Source of the DNA: Pseudomonadota bacterium
Lineage (GTDB): Bacteria; Pseudomonadota; Gammaproteobacteria; Steroidobacterales; Steroidobacteraceae
NCBI GenBank assembly: GCA_016720075.1
Contig: JADJXW010000001.1
Span: 248,001-312,000 of the forward strand
DNA: 64,000 nt
Reading direction: 5' to 3'
The position numbers were made by a program, and so were the translations under genes. Positions within the stretch are counted from its first letter, which is position 1. Each line of letters begins with the position of its first letter. A model generated the notes under the pieces. The model made no database searches, was not told the origin of the DNA, and saw only the letters and a list, made by a program, of their open reading frames with translations. Below are positions 18,384-27,286 of this stretch, in pieces.

Positions 18384-19186
18384 GCACGCAGGCCCTGCCG
18401 CTGTCCACGATCCGCGCGATCGGCTTTCGCACCATCATCATCCGCGAGTTCGGCCGCATCATCCGCATCTGGGGCCAGACGCTGGTGCCCTCGGCGGTCA
18501 CCACCACGCTGTATTTCGTGATCTTCGGCAGCCTGGTGGGCCGGCGCATCGGCGAGATGGGCGGTTTCGACTACATCGCCTACATCGCGCCCGGACTGAT
18601 CATGATGTCCGTGATCACCAACTCCTACGGCAACGTGGTGTCGAGTTTCTTCGGCGCCAAGTTCGGCAAGCACATCGAGGAACTGCTGGTTTCGCCGATG
18701 CCCAACTGGGTGATCGTGGCCGGCTACGTGTGCGGTGGCCTGCTGCGCGGGATGATGGTTGGCCTCGTGGTCACGGTGGTGGCGCTGGTGTTCATCTGGC
18801 TGCATTCGCACCACCTGCAGGTGCACAACATCGGCGTGGTGCTGGCGGCGGTCCTCCTCACCTCGACGGTGTTCTCGCTGGGCGGGCTCATCAACGCCAT
18901 CTTTGCCAAGAACTTCGACCAGGTGAACTGGATTCCCTCGTTCGTGCTGACGCCGCTCACTTATTTCGGCGGCGTGTTCTATTCCATCGACCTGCTGCCC
19001 GAGTGGGCGCGGCAGATCTCGATGGTGAACCCCATCCTGCACATGGTGAATGCCTTCCGCTATGGCTTCCTCGGCACCAGCGACGTGAGCGTTGCCGGCG
19101 CCTTCGCCATCATGCTGGTGTTCGCGGTCGGCATGTTCGCGCTGGCGGTCACGCTGCTGAACCGCGGGAGCGGCACGCGTGACTGA
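18380..19186 (+). CDS. ABC-2 type transporter permease, YadH-like
   Basis: 268 residues with six hydrophobic helices and the ABC-2 pattern. Characteristic segments are TLYFVIFGSLVGRRIG, YIAYIAPGLIMMSVI, EELLVSPMPNWVI and the conserved LTPLTYFGGVFYS near residue 193, followed by MVNPILHMVNAFRYG. It pairs with the upstream YadG-like ATPase (ATGA overlap) as an inner-membrane exporter. Its last eight bases overlap pyrF. Confidence 0.9.
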   Translation: MSTQALPLSTIRAIGFRTIIIREFGRIIRIWGQTLVPSAVTTTLYFVIFGSLVGRRIGEMGGFDYIAYIAPGLIMMSVITNSYGNVVSSFFGAKFGKHIEELLVSPMPNWVIVAGYVCGGLLRGMMVGLVVTVVALVFIWLHSHHLQVHNIGVVLAAVLLTSTVFSLGGLINAIFAKNFDQVNWIPSFVLTPLTYFGGVFYSIDLLPEWARQISMVNPILHMVNAFRYGFLGTSDVSVAGAFAIMLVFAVGMFALAVTLLNRGSGTRD

Positions 19187-20048
19187 GCGTGGGGCGTTCG
19201 TCGCAAAGCTGCGTGCCGCGGCCACGAAGAACAACTCGCTGGTGTGCGTGGGCCTCGACCCGGAACTGGAAAAGCTGCCGGCGCACATCCGCTCGCTGCC
19301 GCAGCCGATCCTCGAGTTCAACCGCCGCATTGTCGATGCCACGGCCGAGTACGCCTGCTGCTTCAAGCCGCAGTTCGCGCACTACGCCGCGCTGGGCGCC
19401 GAAGACCAGTTGCTGGCGACCATCCGCTACATCCACGAGAAGCATCCTGGCCTGCCGGTGATCCTGGATTCCAAGCGCGGCGACATCGGCAGCACCGCCG
19501 CCAAATACGCGCAGGAATCCTTCGAACGCTACGGCGCCGATTCGGTCACGGTGAATCCCTACCTGGGATTCGATTCGGTGGAGCCGTACCTGAAGTGGAA
19601 GGACCGCGGCGTCATCATCCTGTGCCGCACCTCGAATCCCGGTGCGCGTGATTTCCAGGACCTGGAGTCCGGCGGCAAGCGCCTGTATCGCCACGTGGCC
19701 GAGCGCGTCGCGCGCGACTGGAATGCCGGCGGCAACTGCATGCTGGTGATCGGCGCCACCTATCCGCAGGAACTGGCCGAGATCCGCGCGGTGGTGGGAG
19801 ACCTGCCCTTCCTGGTGCCCAGCGTGGGCGCGCAGGGTGGCGACGTGGCGGCGGCTGTTCGGGCGGGCCGCACGGCAGACGGATTCGGCATGGTGCTGAA
19901 CTCATCGCGCGGAATCATCTACGCCAGTTCCGGCGAGGATTTCGCGGAGGCGGCGCGGATTGCAGCACGGACCCTGAGGGACGAGATCAACCTGTATAGG
20001 TTTGGCAATCCGGATAAGGCTCCGACCGAAGGCAGCGCGGTACGATGA
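19179..20048 (+). CDS. pyrF: Orotidine 5'-phosphate decarboxylase
   Basis: 289 residues with a GTG start that overlaps the permease gene by eight bases. Sequence features of the longer, type 2 OMP decarboxylases: VGLDPELEKLP at the N terminus, FKPQFAHYAALG, the catalytic segment VILDSKRGDIGSTAAKYA (Lys-Asp-Lys-Asp tetrad region) and PSVGAQGGD. It converts OMP to UMP in the last step of de novo pyrimidine synthesis, in the cytoplasm. Its stop overlaps the next start (ATGA); there is no clear functional link to the neighbours. Confidence 0.95.
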   Translation: MTERGAFVAKLRAAATKNNSLVCVGLDPELEKLPAHIRSLPQPILEFNRRIVDATAEYACCFKPQFAHYAALGAEDQLLATIRYIHEKHPGLPVILDSKRGDIGSTAAKYAQESFERYGADSVTVNPYLGFDSVEPYLKWKDRGVIILCRTSNPGARDFQDLESGGKRLYRHVAERVARDWNAGGNCMLVIGATYPQELAEIRAVVGDLPFLVPSVGAQGGDVAAAVRAGRTADGFGMVLNSSRGIIYASSGEDFAEAARIAARTLRDEINLYRFGNPDKAPTEGSAVR

Positions 20049-21091
20049 GTCTGCACGCTAGGCGGTCTCCAATGGCCGGTTTGCCGGTCTGGTCACTGCT
20101 TTGCCTGTGCCTCATCGGGAACATTGCTGTCGCGGCTGACGCACTGATCGCAAGGGATGATGCGGGTCGCACCCGGGAGCTCTCGGCACCGGCCATGCGA
20201 ATCGCTGCCGCAGGCGGGCCGGCCGAGGTGCTGCTCTACACGCTGGCGCCGACGCGCCTGGTCGGCTGGAACCGCGAGCCGTCACCTGCGGCACGCCGCT
20301 TCATTCCGGAAGCCCTGCAGCCGCGCGTGATCATCCGGAAGCTGCCTGAGGGCCGCGACCCGTCGCGCGACGCCGATTTCCTCGCCCTCGCACCGGACCT
20401 GATCCTCGATTACGGAACCGTCGATCCCGACTACATCGAGCGCGCCGATGCGATCGAGGCGCGCCTGCACGTGCCCTACCTGCTGTTCGACGGGGCGCTG
20501 GGCCGCATTCCCGATGCCTACCGCCGGATCGGTCCGCTCGTCGGCGAGGAGGCTCGCAGCACGCAGCTTGCGGCGCTGGCGCAGCGCATCCTCGAAAAAT
20601 ACCGGAACCTGCTTGCCCGGTCGCCATCCCGGCGCGCCTATGTCACCGACAGCGCAGACGGTCTCTCACCCATCTTCACCGACATGCCGGCCGCAGAGAT
20701 CTTCGCGTGGCTCGGGCTCGAGAACGTCGCCGGCCGACTCGACGACGCGAAGACGCTGCCGATCACGTTCGCGCAGGTGCGGCAGTGGCAGCCCGACGTG
20801 ATCTTCGCGCTGAACCCAGTCCTGCGCGCGCAGGCCGGATCGGACACGTCGTGGCAGGGCCTGAAGGCCGTGCGCGATGGCAAGGTCTTTTCCGCGCCCG
20901 GTCTGCCGCACGACTGGATCGCACGACCCCCGTCGGTGAATCGGCTGCTCGGGCTGGTCTGGGTGGCGATGGTGCTCTCGCCGGCGGACCAGCGCCCGGG
21001 ATTCGAACAGGACCTGCGGGAGCTTTTCGGCACGCTGCTGCACCGTGAGCTGGGCAGCGGCGAGCTCGAGGCACTGCTCGCGGGCCGCTAG
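20045..21091 (+). CDS. Class III periplasmic substrate-binding protein (BtuF/MolA-like)
   Basis: 348 residues. A signal peptide ends near residue 35 (AVAADA). The mature protein has the helical-backbone metal/chelate-binding fold: RIAAAGGPAEVLLYTLAPTRLVGW, FLALAPDLILDYGTVD, VPYLLFDGALGRIPDAYRRIG, and a C-terminal lobe with FAQVRQWQPDVIFALNP. Family substrates are siderophores, haem, cobalamin and, for MolA, molybdate/tungstate. No ABC permease or ATPase is adjacent. It converges on and touches a TonB-receptor gene beside a molybdate-type regulator, so Mo/W-oxyanion uptake is a reasonable guess but not proven. Confidence 0.8.
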   Translation: MSLHARRSPMAGLPVWSLLCLCLIGNIAVAADALIARDDAGRTRELSAPAMRIAAAGGPAEVLLYTLAPTRLVGWNREPSPAARRFIPEALQPRVIIRKLPEGRDPSRDADFLALAPDLILDYGTVDPDYIERADAIEARLHVPYLLFDGALGRIPDAYRRIGPLVGEEARSTQLAALAQRILEKYRNLLARSPSRRAYVTDSADGLSPIFTDMPAAEIFAWLGLENVAGRLDDAKTLPITFAQVRQWQPDVIFALNPVLRAQAGSDTSWQGLKAVRDGKVFSAPGLPHDWIARPPSVNRLLGLVWVAMVLSPADQRPGFEQDLRELFGTLLHRELGSGELEALLAGR

Positions 21092-23250
21092 TTGAAATTG
21101 ATCCGCACTTTCGTGAACAGGGTGCGGCCCGGTTCGGGGAAGCCGGATGCCAGTTCGAAATTTCTGTCGAAGAGGTTGCGCGCGCCCAGCACAGCCTCCA
21201 TGTTCTGCAGCGGGCGCCAGGTCACCTGCAGGTTGGCCAGCGTGTAGCGGCCGATCCGCAGATAGCTCACGGTCGCATTGCCATTCAGGTCGGTCCAGCG
21301 ATTGCCGGCAAATTCCACGCTGGGCTGTACGGTGACGGTAGCCACGGGTTGCCACGCGACATAGGCAAATCCCAGATGATCCGGCACGCCGGTGGGCTGC
21401 AGATTGGCGGGCACCGGATCCTTGATCTTGCGCTTCAGATAACTGTAGTTGGCGCCGACCCGCAACTCGGGCAACACGTTCCAGTCCGCTGCGAGCTCGA
21501 ACCCGAGGTTGTGCCCACTGCCAACGTTCTGCGTCTGCGTCTGTTGCGGCGAGGCCTGCACGATGACCGTCTGGATCATGTTCTGCACATCTGCAAAGAA
21601 CACCGCAGCAGACACCTGGGCGCCTTCGATCGGCGCTGCCTTCCAGTTGACTTCATAGTTGATCGCCCGCTCCGAGCCGAGATCCGGATTCGGCACCGCG
21701 GTTCCGAACCGGGTGCTGTAGCGTTCGAAGTTGTTCGGAAAGCGCGAGCGCGACGAGATGCTGGCTCCCAGCTGCGCGTTGCCGGCATAGTCCCACTGCA
21801 GCGCCGTCTGCCAGTTGAAGGCATTGTCGTTGCCCAGAGGTTGTCCGTAGAGGCAGGGCGACGTCGCTCCTGCAGCTACACAGGTCAATCCCGGCGGCTG
21901 GGCGGGAATCGCTCCGAAATCCTCGGCCTGTGTGCGTTCATTGTGGTCGTAGCTCACGCCGGCGACCAGCTTCACCGCGCCGGTGGCCGACCAGCTCTGC
22001 TCGAGGGCAAGGGACCAGGTGCGCTCCTCATTGTGTTGTTTCGGCTCGGTGCTCGACAAAGTGGGGTTTGTCGGTCGATTGAAGTTGTACTCACTGTGGC
22101 GGTCGCGCCGCCAGTGGAGTGCTGCCTTGGTTGAGCTGTTCTCGCTGAAACTGGTCCCGGCCTCAACGCTGCCGCCGAAGGCGCTGTCGTCATAGAAGCT
22201 GCGGAAGCGGCCGTTGGCAGACTGGCTGCTGTAGGTGGCATCGTCCCAGGCGAACAGCGCGTTCTCGAACTCGTTGTAGTACACCCGCGTCTTCACGTAG
22301 CTGCTGTCGCCGAGCTGCGTGTTCGACAGCCAGTAGGCGCTCTGGACATCCCAGTAGGGCCAGGTCCAGTAGTTGTTGGGCTGATAGGGGGGATTCCGGA
22401 CAGCACCGTTGGGCAGCAGGAAATCCACGCCCAGCGGTGCACCCTTCTCGCCGCTTTGTTTCGTGAAGCTCAGCGAGTACTCATCGGTCTCGTTCGGCGT
22501 GAATCCCGCCTTCACGTTTATGCGCCAGTCCTTGCTATAGGAACCGTTGCGTTCGCCACCATCCTCCGCAGGGCCTTCTGGCGTGAAGCCCTTTGCCAGC
22601 GTCCAGTGATCGCGCTTGAGCTGCGTCAAGCTGGCCTGCAGGTACCAGCTTTCCTGACGAGTGCCAAGCAGCGCCGTGCCGAACCAGCCTTCGTAGTCAC
22701 CGCTGCGGTCAAAGGAAGTGCCGCCCTGGAATTCCGCCTCGAACTCCTTCGTCGGCTTGCGGGTAACCAGATTCACCGCACCGCCCAGTGCGCCCGGGCC
22801 ATCCAGCACAGACGCATAGCCCTTGCGGATCTGGATCTCCCCCAGGTCCGGTGTCAGGAAGCGATTGAAGTCGATTCGATTGTCCGCCGGCAGGTAGACG
22901 CGAATGCCGTCGATCGACAAGGGCACGCGCCAGCGGTCGAAGCCCCGGACACTGATGTCGCCCTCGTTGCGGCGGCCATTGGAGGTGAAGCCGCTGTTTA
23001 CGCCGGGGACGAGCTTCACCGCTTCAGTCAGCGTATTGGCGTTGAAGTTCCAGATCTCGTCGGTGCTGATGCTGTCATCGCTGGAGGTATCGGCCACCCT
23101 TTCCCCGAGGACTGTCACTTGGCCCAACGCAAATATCTCCTCGCCCTCGTTGGCGGGAGCCGCGGCGGGAACTTGGGCCTGAGCCGCAGCCGCCTGGACC
23201 AGCATCGCAACGATGCAGGAGACGGAAGGCCTGGTGAGCAATGGGCGCAT
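21088..23250 (-). CDS. TonB-dependent outer-membrane receptor
   Basis: 720 residues from ATG 23250 (GGAAACCTCC upstream, then a signal peptide ending AQAQ). The plug domain begins GQVTVLGERVAD and includes LTEAVKLVPGV, RRNEGDISVRGFD and the usual VLDGPGALGGAVNLVTRKP. A 22-strand beta-barrel follows, ending with the outer-membrane-targeting aromatic-containing terminus TKVRINFN. It imports a chelate or oxyanion complex with TonB energy. Its start faces the ModE-like regulator across a 128-base gap, and its end overlaps the substrate-binding-protein gene by four bases, suggesting one uptake locus. Confidence 0.93.
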   Translation of the reverse strand: MRPLLTRPSVSCIVAMLVQAAAAQAQVPAAAPANEGEEIFALGQVTVLGERVADTSSDDSISTDEIWNFNANTLTEAVKLVPGVNSGFTSNGRRNEGDISVRGFDRWRVPLSIDGIRVYLPADNRIDFNRFLTPDLGEIQIRKGYASVLDGPGALGGAVNLVTRKPTKEFEAEFQGGTSFDRSGDYEGWFGTALLGTRQESWYLQASLTQLKRDHWTLAKGFTPEGPAEDGGERNGSYSKDWRINVKAGFTPNETDEYSLSFTKQSGEKGAPLGVDFLLPNGAVRNPPYQPNNYWTWPYWDVQSAYWLSNTQLGDSSYVKTRVYYNEFENALFAWDDATYSSQSANGRFRSFYDDSAFGGSVEAGTSFSENSSTKAALHWRRDRHSEYNFNRPTNPTLSSTEPKQHNEERTWSLALEQSWSATGAVKLVAGVSYDHNERTQAEDFGAIPAQPPGLTCVAAGATSPCLYGQPLGNDNAFNWQTALQWDYAGNAQLGASISSRSRFPNNFERYSTRFGTAVPNPDLGSERAINYEVNWKAAPIEGAQVSAAVFFADVQNMIQTVIVQASPQQTQTQNVGSGHNLGFELAADWNVLPELRVGANYSYLKRKIKDPVPANLQPTGVPDHLGFAYVAWQPVATVTVQPSVEFAGNRWTDLNGNATVSYLRIGRYTLANLQVTWRPLQNMEAVLGARNLFDRNFELASGFPEPGRTLFTKVRINFN

Positions 23251-23360
23251 GGAGGTTTCCTTTGACGCATAGGCGCTTGACAGCACAAGCGCCGGATTCG
23301 GGGGCGCCAATCTATTCGCGCAGGGAAAGCGCAACAATATGATCCTGGGGGATGACGATA

Positions 23361-23378
23361 TATGCTATCAGGGGCATA
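23361..23378. promoter_or_regulatory. Short inverted repeat, possible regulator operator
   Basis: TATGC and GCATA face each other across 8 bases in the gap between the TonB receptor and the ModE-like regulator genes, close to the regulator's start codon. Position and symmetry suit an autoregulatory site. The arms are only 5 bp, so chance is a real alternative. Confidence 0.3.
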
Positions 23379-24482
23379 ATGTTCGCCGCCATGCATCGTG
23401 TGAGCATCCAGCCCAGGTGGACGATTCGGAGCCCCGACGGCTCCGCACTCGCAGAACGCACCGTTGCGCTGCTTGTCGGTGTTGCCGACCATGGCAGCCT
23501 GCTTAAGGCGTGTCGGTCGATGCAGGTGTCCTACCGGCATGCCTGGCAACTCATCCGCCAAGGTGAGCAGTTGCTGGGCGCACCGCTGTTGCGCATGGAG
23601 CGCGGCAAGGGCTCGTCCCTGAGTCCCCTTGCCGAAAGCCTCGTCTGGGCGGACCGCCGGATTGCGGCACGCCTGTCGCCGACGCTGGATTCACTCGCGT
23701 CCGAACTCCAGGCGCAGATCGACCGTGTGTTGATGCGTGCCAACGCCCTGTTGCGCATCCATGCCAGCCATGGATTCGCGATCGAGGCAATGCATGAAGC
23801 CCTGGGTCGCGCCGGCGTCGTGCACGAGCTCCGGTACTGCGGCAGTACCGAAGCGGTGGCATCGCTGGGGTTGGGTGGGTGCGAAGTCGCCGGCTTCCAT
23901 GTCCCGATGGGCGAGTTCCAGGCCGCGGGCGTAACTCACTACGCCCAGTGGCTCAGGCCCGCGACCCAGAAGCTGATCGGTGTCGCTACGCGCAGGCTCG
24001 GTCTGATGGTGGCGAAAGGCGATCCAAAGAAGATCTACGGCATCGGGGATCTGGCGCGACCGGATCTGCGCTTCATCAATCGTCAGTCAGGTTCAGGGAC
24101 GCGCTTCCTGCTCGATCTGCTGCTGCACAAGGAAGGCATTGATCCGGCGAGCGTGCATGGATATGAGAAGTGCGAGTTGACGCATGCCGCCGTCGCGGCC
24201 TATGTGGCAAGCGGCATGGCTGATGTGGGTTTCGGAGTCGAAACTCCGGCCAAACAATTCAAGCTGGATTTCCTGCCGATCCAGACAGAGCGCTATTTCC
24301 TGGTGTGCGAGGAGCGATCACTGGACACGCCTGCAGTACGCGAACTGCTCAGAGTCCTGCGCAGCGAGGAGTTCAAGGAAACGGTGAACCGGTTGCCGGG
24401 CTATCAGGCCGATGATTCGACCGGCAAGGTGCTTGATCTCCAGCAGGCGTTTCCCGTGCAGAAGGGACGCCGGAAGCGATAG
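23379..24482 (+). CDS. ModE-like transcriptional regulator with molybdate-binding-type (PBP-like) domain
   Basis: About 367 residues. The N-terminal winged helix (about 5-85) is of ModE type: ALLVGVADHGSLLKACRSMQVSYRHAWQLI. Residues about 150-345 match the periplasmic-binding-like effector domain (PF12727-type) seen in molybdate-sensing regulators, with RFINRQSGSGTRFLLDLLL and VASGMADVGFGVET. Start uncertain: ATGs at 23352, 23379 and 23391 are in frame; 23379 has GGGG four bases upstream. It probably senses an oxyanion and controls the divergent TonB receptor. Nothing else in the cluster proves molybdate specificity. Confidence 0.8.
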   Translation: MFAAMHRVSIQPRWTIRSPDGSALAERTVALLVGVADHGSLLKACRSMQVSYRHAWQLIRQGEQLLGAPLLRMERGKGSSLSPLAESLVWADRRIAARLSPTLDSLASELQAQIDRVLMRANALLRIHASHGFAIEAMHEALGRAGVVHELRYCGSTEAVASLGLGGCEVAGFHVPMGEFQAAGVTHYAQWLRPATQKLIGVATRRLGLMVAKGDPKKIYGIGDLARPDLRFINRQSGSGTRFLLDLLLHKEGIDPASVHGYEKCELTHAAVAAYVASGMADVGFGVETPAKQFKLDFLPIQTERYFLVCEERSLDTPAVRELLRVLRSEEFKETVNRLPGYQADDSTGKVLDLQQAFPVQKGRRKR

Positions 24483-24496
24483 AAAGGCGAAATCCG

Positions 24497-25144
24497 CTAC
24501 TGCTTCTGAACCCACGCCCCCGCAGCATTCTGGTAGTACCACCCGGACTGCGCGCCACGCTCAACCCAGCGCCGCGCGAAGATCTTGCGCAGATCCCCCG
24601 CCCATTCCGGATGTCCATTGGCCCTGGCGATCTCGCTGTACAGCGACTCGCGATCCTTGTTGTCTTCGGCCACCAGGCGGTTCAGCAGTCCGCGATCGGG
24701 CAGCGACAGCGAGGCGGCATCGCGGATCTGCACCAGGCCATCCTGCGTGAGGCCCAGCGCGCCGGAGTCGAAGAACTTGCGCAGCTGCGAGAAGCGCGCG
24801 GTCATCGACGACTGGATGGCGCGGATCTCGGGCGAGGAGACATCGATGTTCGCGGCATCCTGCGCCTGCGCGGCCGGGATGACGGCATAGAGCACCTTGC
24901 CGAGGGCCGCGACCAGCACGCCGGGCTCGCGGTACTGCGTGGCGCCGGTGGGCGGAGGCGTGGCCGGCGCGGCCTGCGGGCGCGCGCCCGTGGCGCCGGT
25001 GATGGCATCGATGATCTGGTCGGCGGCCTTCTCCGCGGCGGCGGCGGGAAAGTACACGTTGATCGTGACGCAGGCCCCGATCACGAGGCTTGCCAGCGTG
25101 ATCTTCGCGAAGCGCGCGGCATTGCGCAGGGCAGGTGATGTCAT
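24497..25144 (-). CDS. YdbL-like DUF1318 lipoprotein
   Basis: 215 residues from ATG 25144 (GGGAGA upstream); a GTG at 25165 would add seven residues. A lipobox is visible in LASLVIGACVTI, with the Cys near residue 25. The sequence TINVYFPAAAAEKAADQIID is the DUF1318 hallmark, as are the C-terminal SEIARANGHPEW and WVQKQ. YdbL works with YdbH (and YnbE in E. coli) in phospholipid traffic between inner and outer membranes. It lies 75 bases downstream of ydbH. No ynbE-like small lipoprotein gene fits between them. Confidence 0.85.
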   Translation of the reverse strand: MTSPALRNAARFAKITLASLVIGACVTINVYFPAAAAEKAADQIIDAITGATGARPQAAPATPPPTGATQYREPGVLVAALGKVLYAVIPAAQAQDAANIDVSSPEIRAIQSSMTARFSQLRKFFDSGALGLTQDGLVQIRDAASLSLPDRGLLNRLVAEDNKDRESLYSEIARANGHPEWAGDLRKIFARRWVERGAQSGWYYQNAAGAWVQKQ

Positions 25145-25219
25145 GGCAGGTGTTCTCCCGTTCACGCAACTATGAGAGTCCGGGGCGGCTGAACCACGCC
25201 TGAATCCGGATGATGGATC

Positions 25220-27286
25220 CTAACGCACATTGATCTCGCCCGGGTTCGACAGCGCATTGGAGGCCTGCGAGATGAATGTCAGCCATGCCACGCGCTGGTT
25301 GTTGCCGATGATGTCGATGCGCGGCAGTCCCGCGCCCTTCACGATGTAGAACCCCGAGGCAGCGGGGCCGGCGCCGGACATCTGGCACACATCCTCGCGC
25401 AGCCGGCAGTTCAGGCCCAGGCGGTCATAGGTGAATTCATCGAAGAAGCGCAGCGCGCCGGACTGCATCGCGGCGGCAACGCCGCCGCCGCTGCCGCCGA
25501 TGTTCGACAGGCTCTGCACGGCGCGCTGGCTGATGCGGTGCCGGCTCTTGTCCGCGGGCGGCGTGGCGATGCGCAGATCGAAGGCCACCGGGGAAAGCCC
25601 CACGGTTTCAAGTCCCGCCAGGTCGACGTCGAGCCGCCCGGTGATGCTGCCGAACTCGAAGGTGCGGGTGACGAGGTCCAGGTCGAGGTTGCGCGCGGCC
25701 ACATCGGCGTAGAGCCTTGGCAGGTTGCCGAACGGATCGCGCACGCGCAGGTTGCGCGCCACGACGCGGCCATCGAACACCTGCGCCTCGATGTCGCCCT
25801 GCAGCGTGAGCTCGCGGTTGCGGTAGGCCAGGCCCGGAATGCGCCCGGCCAGCGAGCCGCCGAATTCCGGCCAGCCGAGCGCGCGGGCAATGGGACCGAT
25901 GCTGATCGGCTCGATCAGCGCGTCGAAATCCCCGGCCATGTCCGGTTCGCCAAACTGCCTGATGACGAAGGTATTGATGCGCAGCGCGCCATCGAAGAAC
26001 GGCAGGCGCGCCGGCTGCAGAAGCTGGAAATCCCGATCATGCACGGCGAAGTCCACGCGCGTTCGCGCGCCGGTGATGCCCCAGCCCTGCGAGGTGGCCC
26101 ACGCGAGGAAGGAAGTACGCCTGGATCCGGTGGCGCCGGCGCTCCAGTTCACATCAGCCTGCACGCCGGTGACCGCAAGGCCACGCGAGTCATCACTGAA
26201 GTCCAGGTCCTTCACGCCCAGCGACAGCGCCACCGGCTGGTTGGCCTCGATGCGCACCGACGCGCTGGCAGAGCCTGTGGTCTTGAGCTGGTTGAAGGGC
26301 GTGGTGGCCAGCGACTGCTGCAGGTAGGTGGTGTAGGCCGCGGGAAAGCGCAGGTCGCGAACCTCGGCGTTCGCGGCGATGATCGCAAAGGGTTCGAGCG
26401 TGATGCGCGCGGCGCCCGACAGATCCGCCAGATCCTTCTGGCGTGCCTGGAAGGCCTCGATCACGAGCTGTTGCGGCGTGAACGTGCCACGGGCGGCAAG
26501 CTCCAGCGGATTGGCGGTGAAATCCAGCAGTACGGGCCCGGCCAGCGCCTGGCCCTGCGTGCCGCTCACCTTCACGGTGAAGGCCAGCGGATCGGTGGCG
26601 AGGTCCGCTTCGCCCTGCACGGCCAGCGCCAGCTTCTCGCCCAGCCACGTGAAGGCCTCGTTCTGGAACGCGCCATCGCTCAGTGCGAACTGCACCGTGG
26701 CGCGCGTGCTTTCGGCATTCCCCGCGAGGTTCACTTCCAGCCGCGTCTGGCCGGACACCTCCAGCGACTCCGGCAGCGACACCCAAGGCCGCAGCAGGGC
26801 CTGCCACGCGCTCACCGGCATTGGTGGGAGCGAGGCATGAGCCTTCCACCCTGCAGGTGCATGCGTGAGGTCGAAGGCGGGCAGCACGCCCGAGAGCGCA
26901 GGCCCGGTGCCGCTGGCCGTGAGTTCCTCGCGCTGCATGTCGTAGCGCGCTTTTGCCTGCACTTTGAGCACGGCGAGCTTCGCCGTGCGCAATTCCAGCG
27001 ACAGGCGGGGGCAGGCGAGCAGCGGTTCCCGAATCACCGGATCGATGCAGGTGACGGCCAGGCCCTGCAGCGCGCCGCTGTGCGCCTCGATGGCCTTTGG
27101 CAGCGCGATGCGACCCGTGCGCAGTTCCAGCGTGCTGCGCGTTGCCGAATGCAGCGTGAGCCGTGCATCCACCCGGGGCACGCTGATGCCGTTGCTGTCG
27201 ATGGCGGCGGCCTGCACGCGGATGCGTCCGATCGCGGCGGCAGGCAGGCTGGTTGCCAGCAGCGCCGCGGCGAGCAGCAGTCTCAT
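25220..27286 (-). CDS. YdbH-like intermembrane phospholipid transport protein
   Basis: 688 residues from ATG 27286, which overlaps the upstream CDF gene (ATGA) and begins a signal peptide/anchor (1-20). The long beta-strand-rich body is of AsmA-like type. The C terminus carries the family signature: ISQRAVQSLSNIGG, ALRFFDEFTYDRLGLNCRL, CQMSG and GLPRIDIIGNNQRVAW. YdbH forms a periplasm-spanning bridge that moves phospholipids, in redundancy with TamB and YhdP. Coupled here to a metal-efflux gene upstream and ydbL downstream. Confidence 0.85.
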   Translation of the reverse strand: MRLLLAAALLATSLPAAAIGRIRVQAAAIDSNGISVPRVDARLTLHSATRSTLELRTGRIALPKAIEAHSGALQGLAVTCIDPVIREPLLACPRLSLELRTAKLAVLKVQAKARYDMQREELTASGTGPALSGVLPAFDLTHAPAGWKAHASLPPMPVSAWQALLRPWVSLPESLEVSGQTRLEVNLAGNAESTRATVQFALSDGAFQNEAFTWLGEKLALAVQGEADLATDPLAFTVKVSGTQGQALAGPVLLDFTANPLELAARGTFTPQQLVIEAFQARQKDLADLSGAARITLEPFAIIAANAEVRDLRFPAAYTTYLQQSLATTPFNQLKTTGSASASVRIEANQPVALSLGVKDLDFSDDSRGLAVTGVQADVNWSAGATGSRRTSFLAWATSQGWGITGARTRVDFAVHDRDFQLLQPARLPFFDGALRINTFVIRQFGEPDMAGDFDALIEPISIGPIARALGWPEFGGSLAGRIPGLAYRNRELTLQGDIEAQVFDGRVVARNLRVRDPFGNLPRLYADVAARNLDLDLVTRTFEFGSITGRLDVDLAGLETVGLSPVAFDLRIATPPADKSRHRISQRAVQSLSNIGGSGGGVAAAMQSGALRFFDEFTYDRLGLNCRLREDVCQMSGAGPAASGFYIVKGAGLPRIDIIGNNQRVAWLTFISQASNALSNPGEINVR

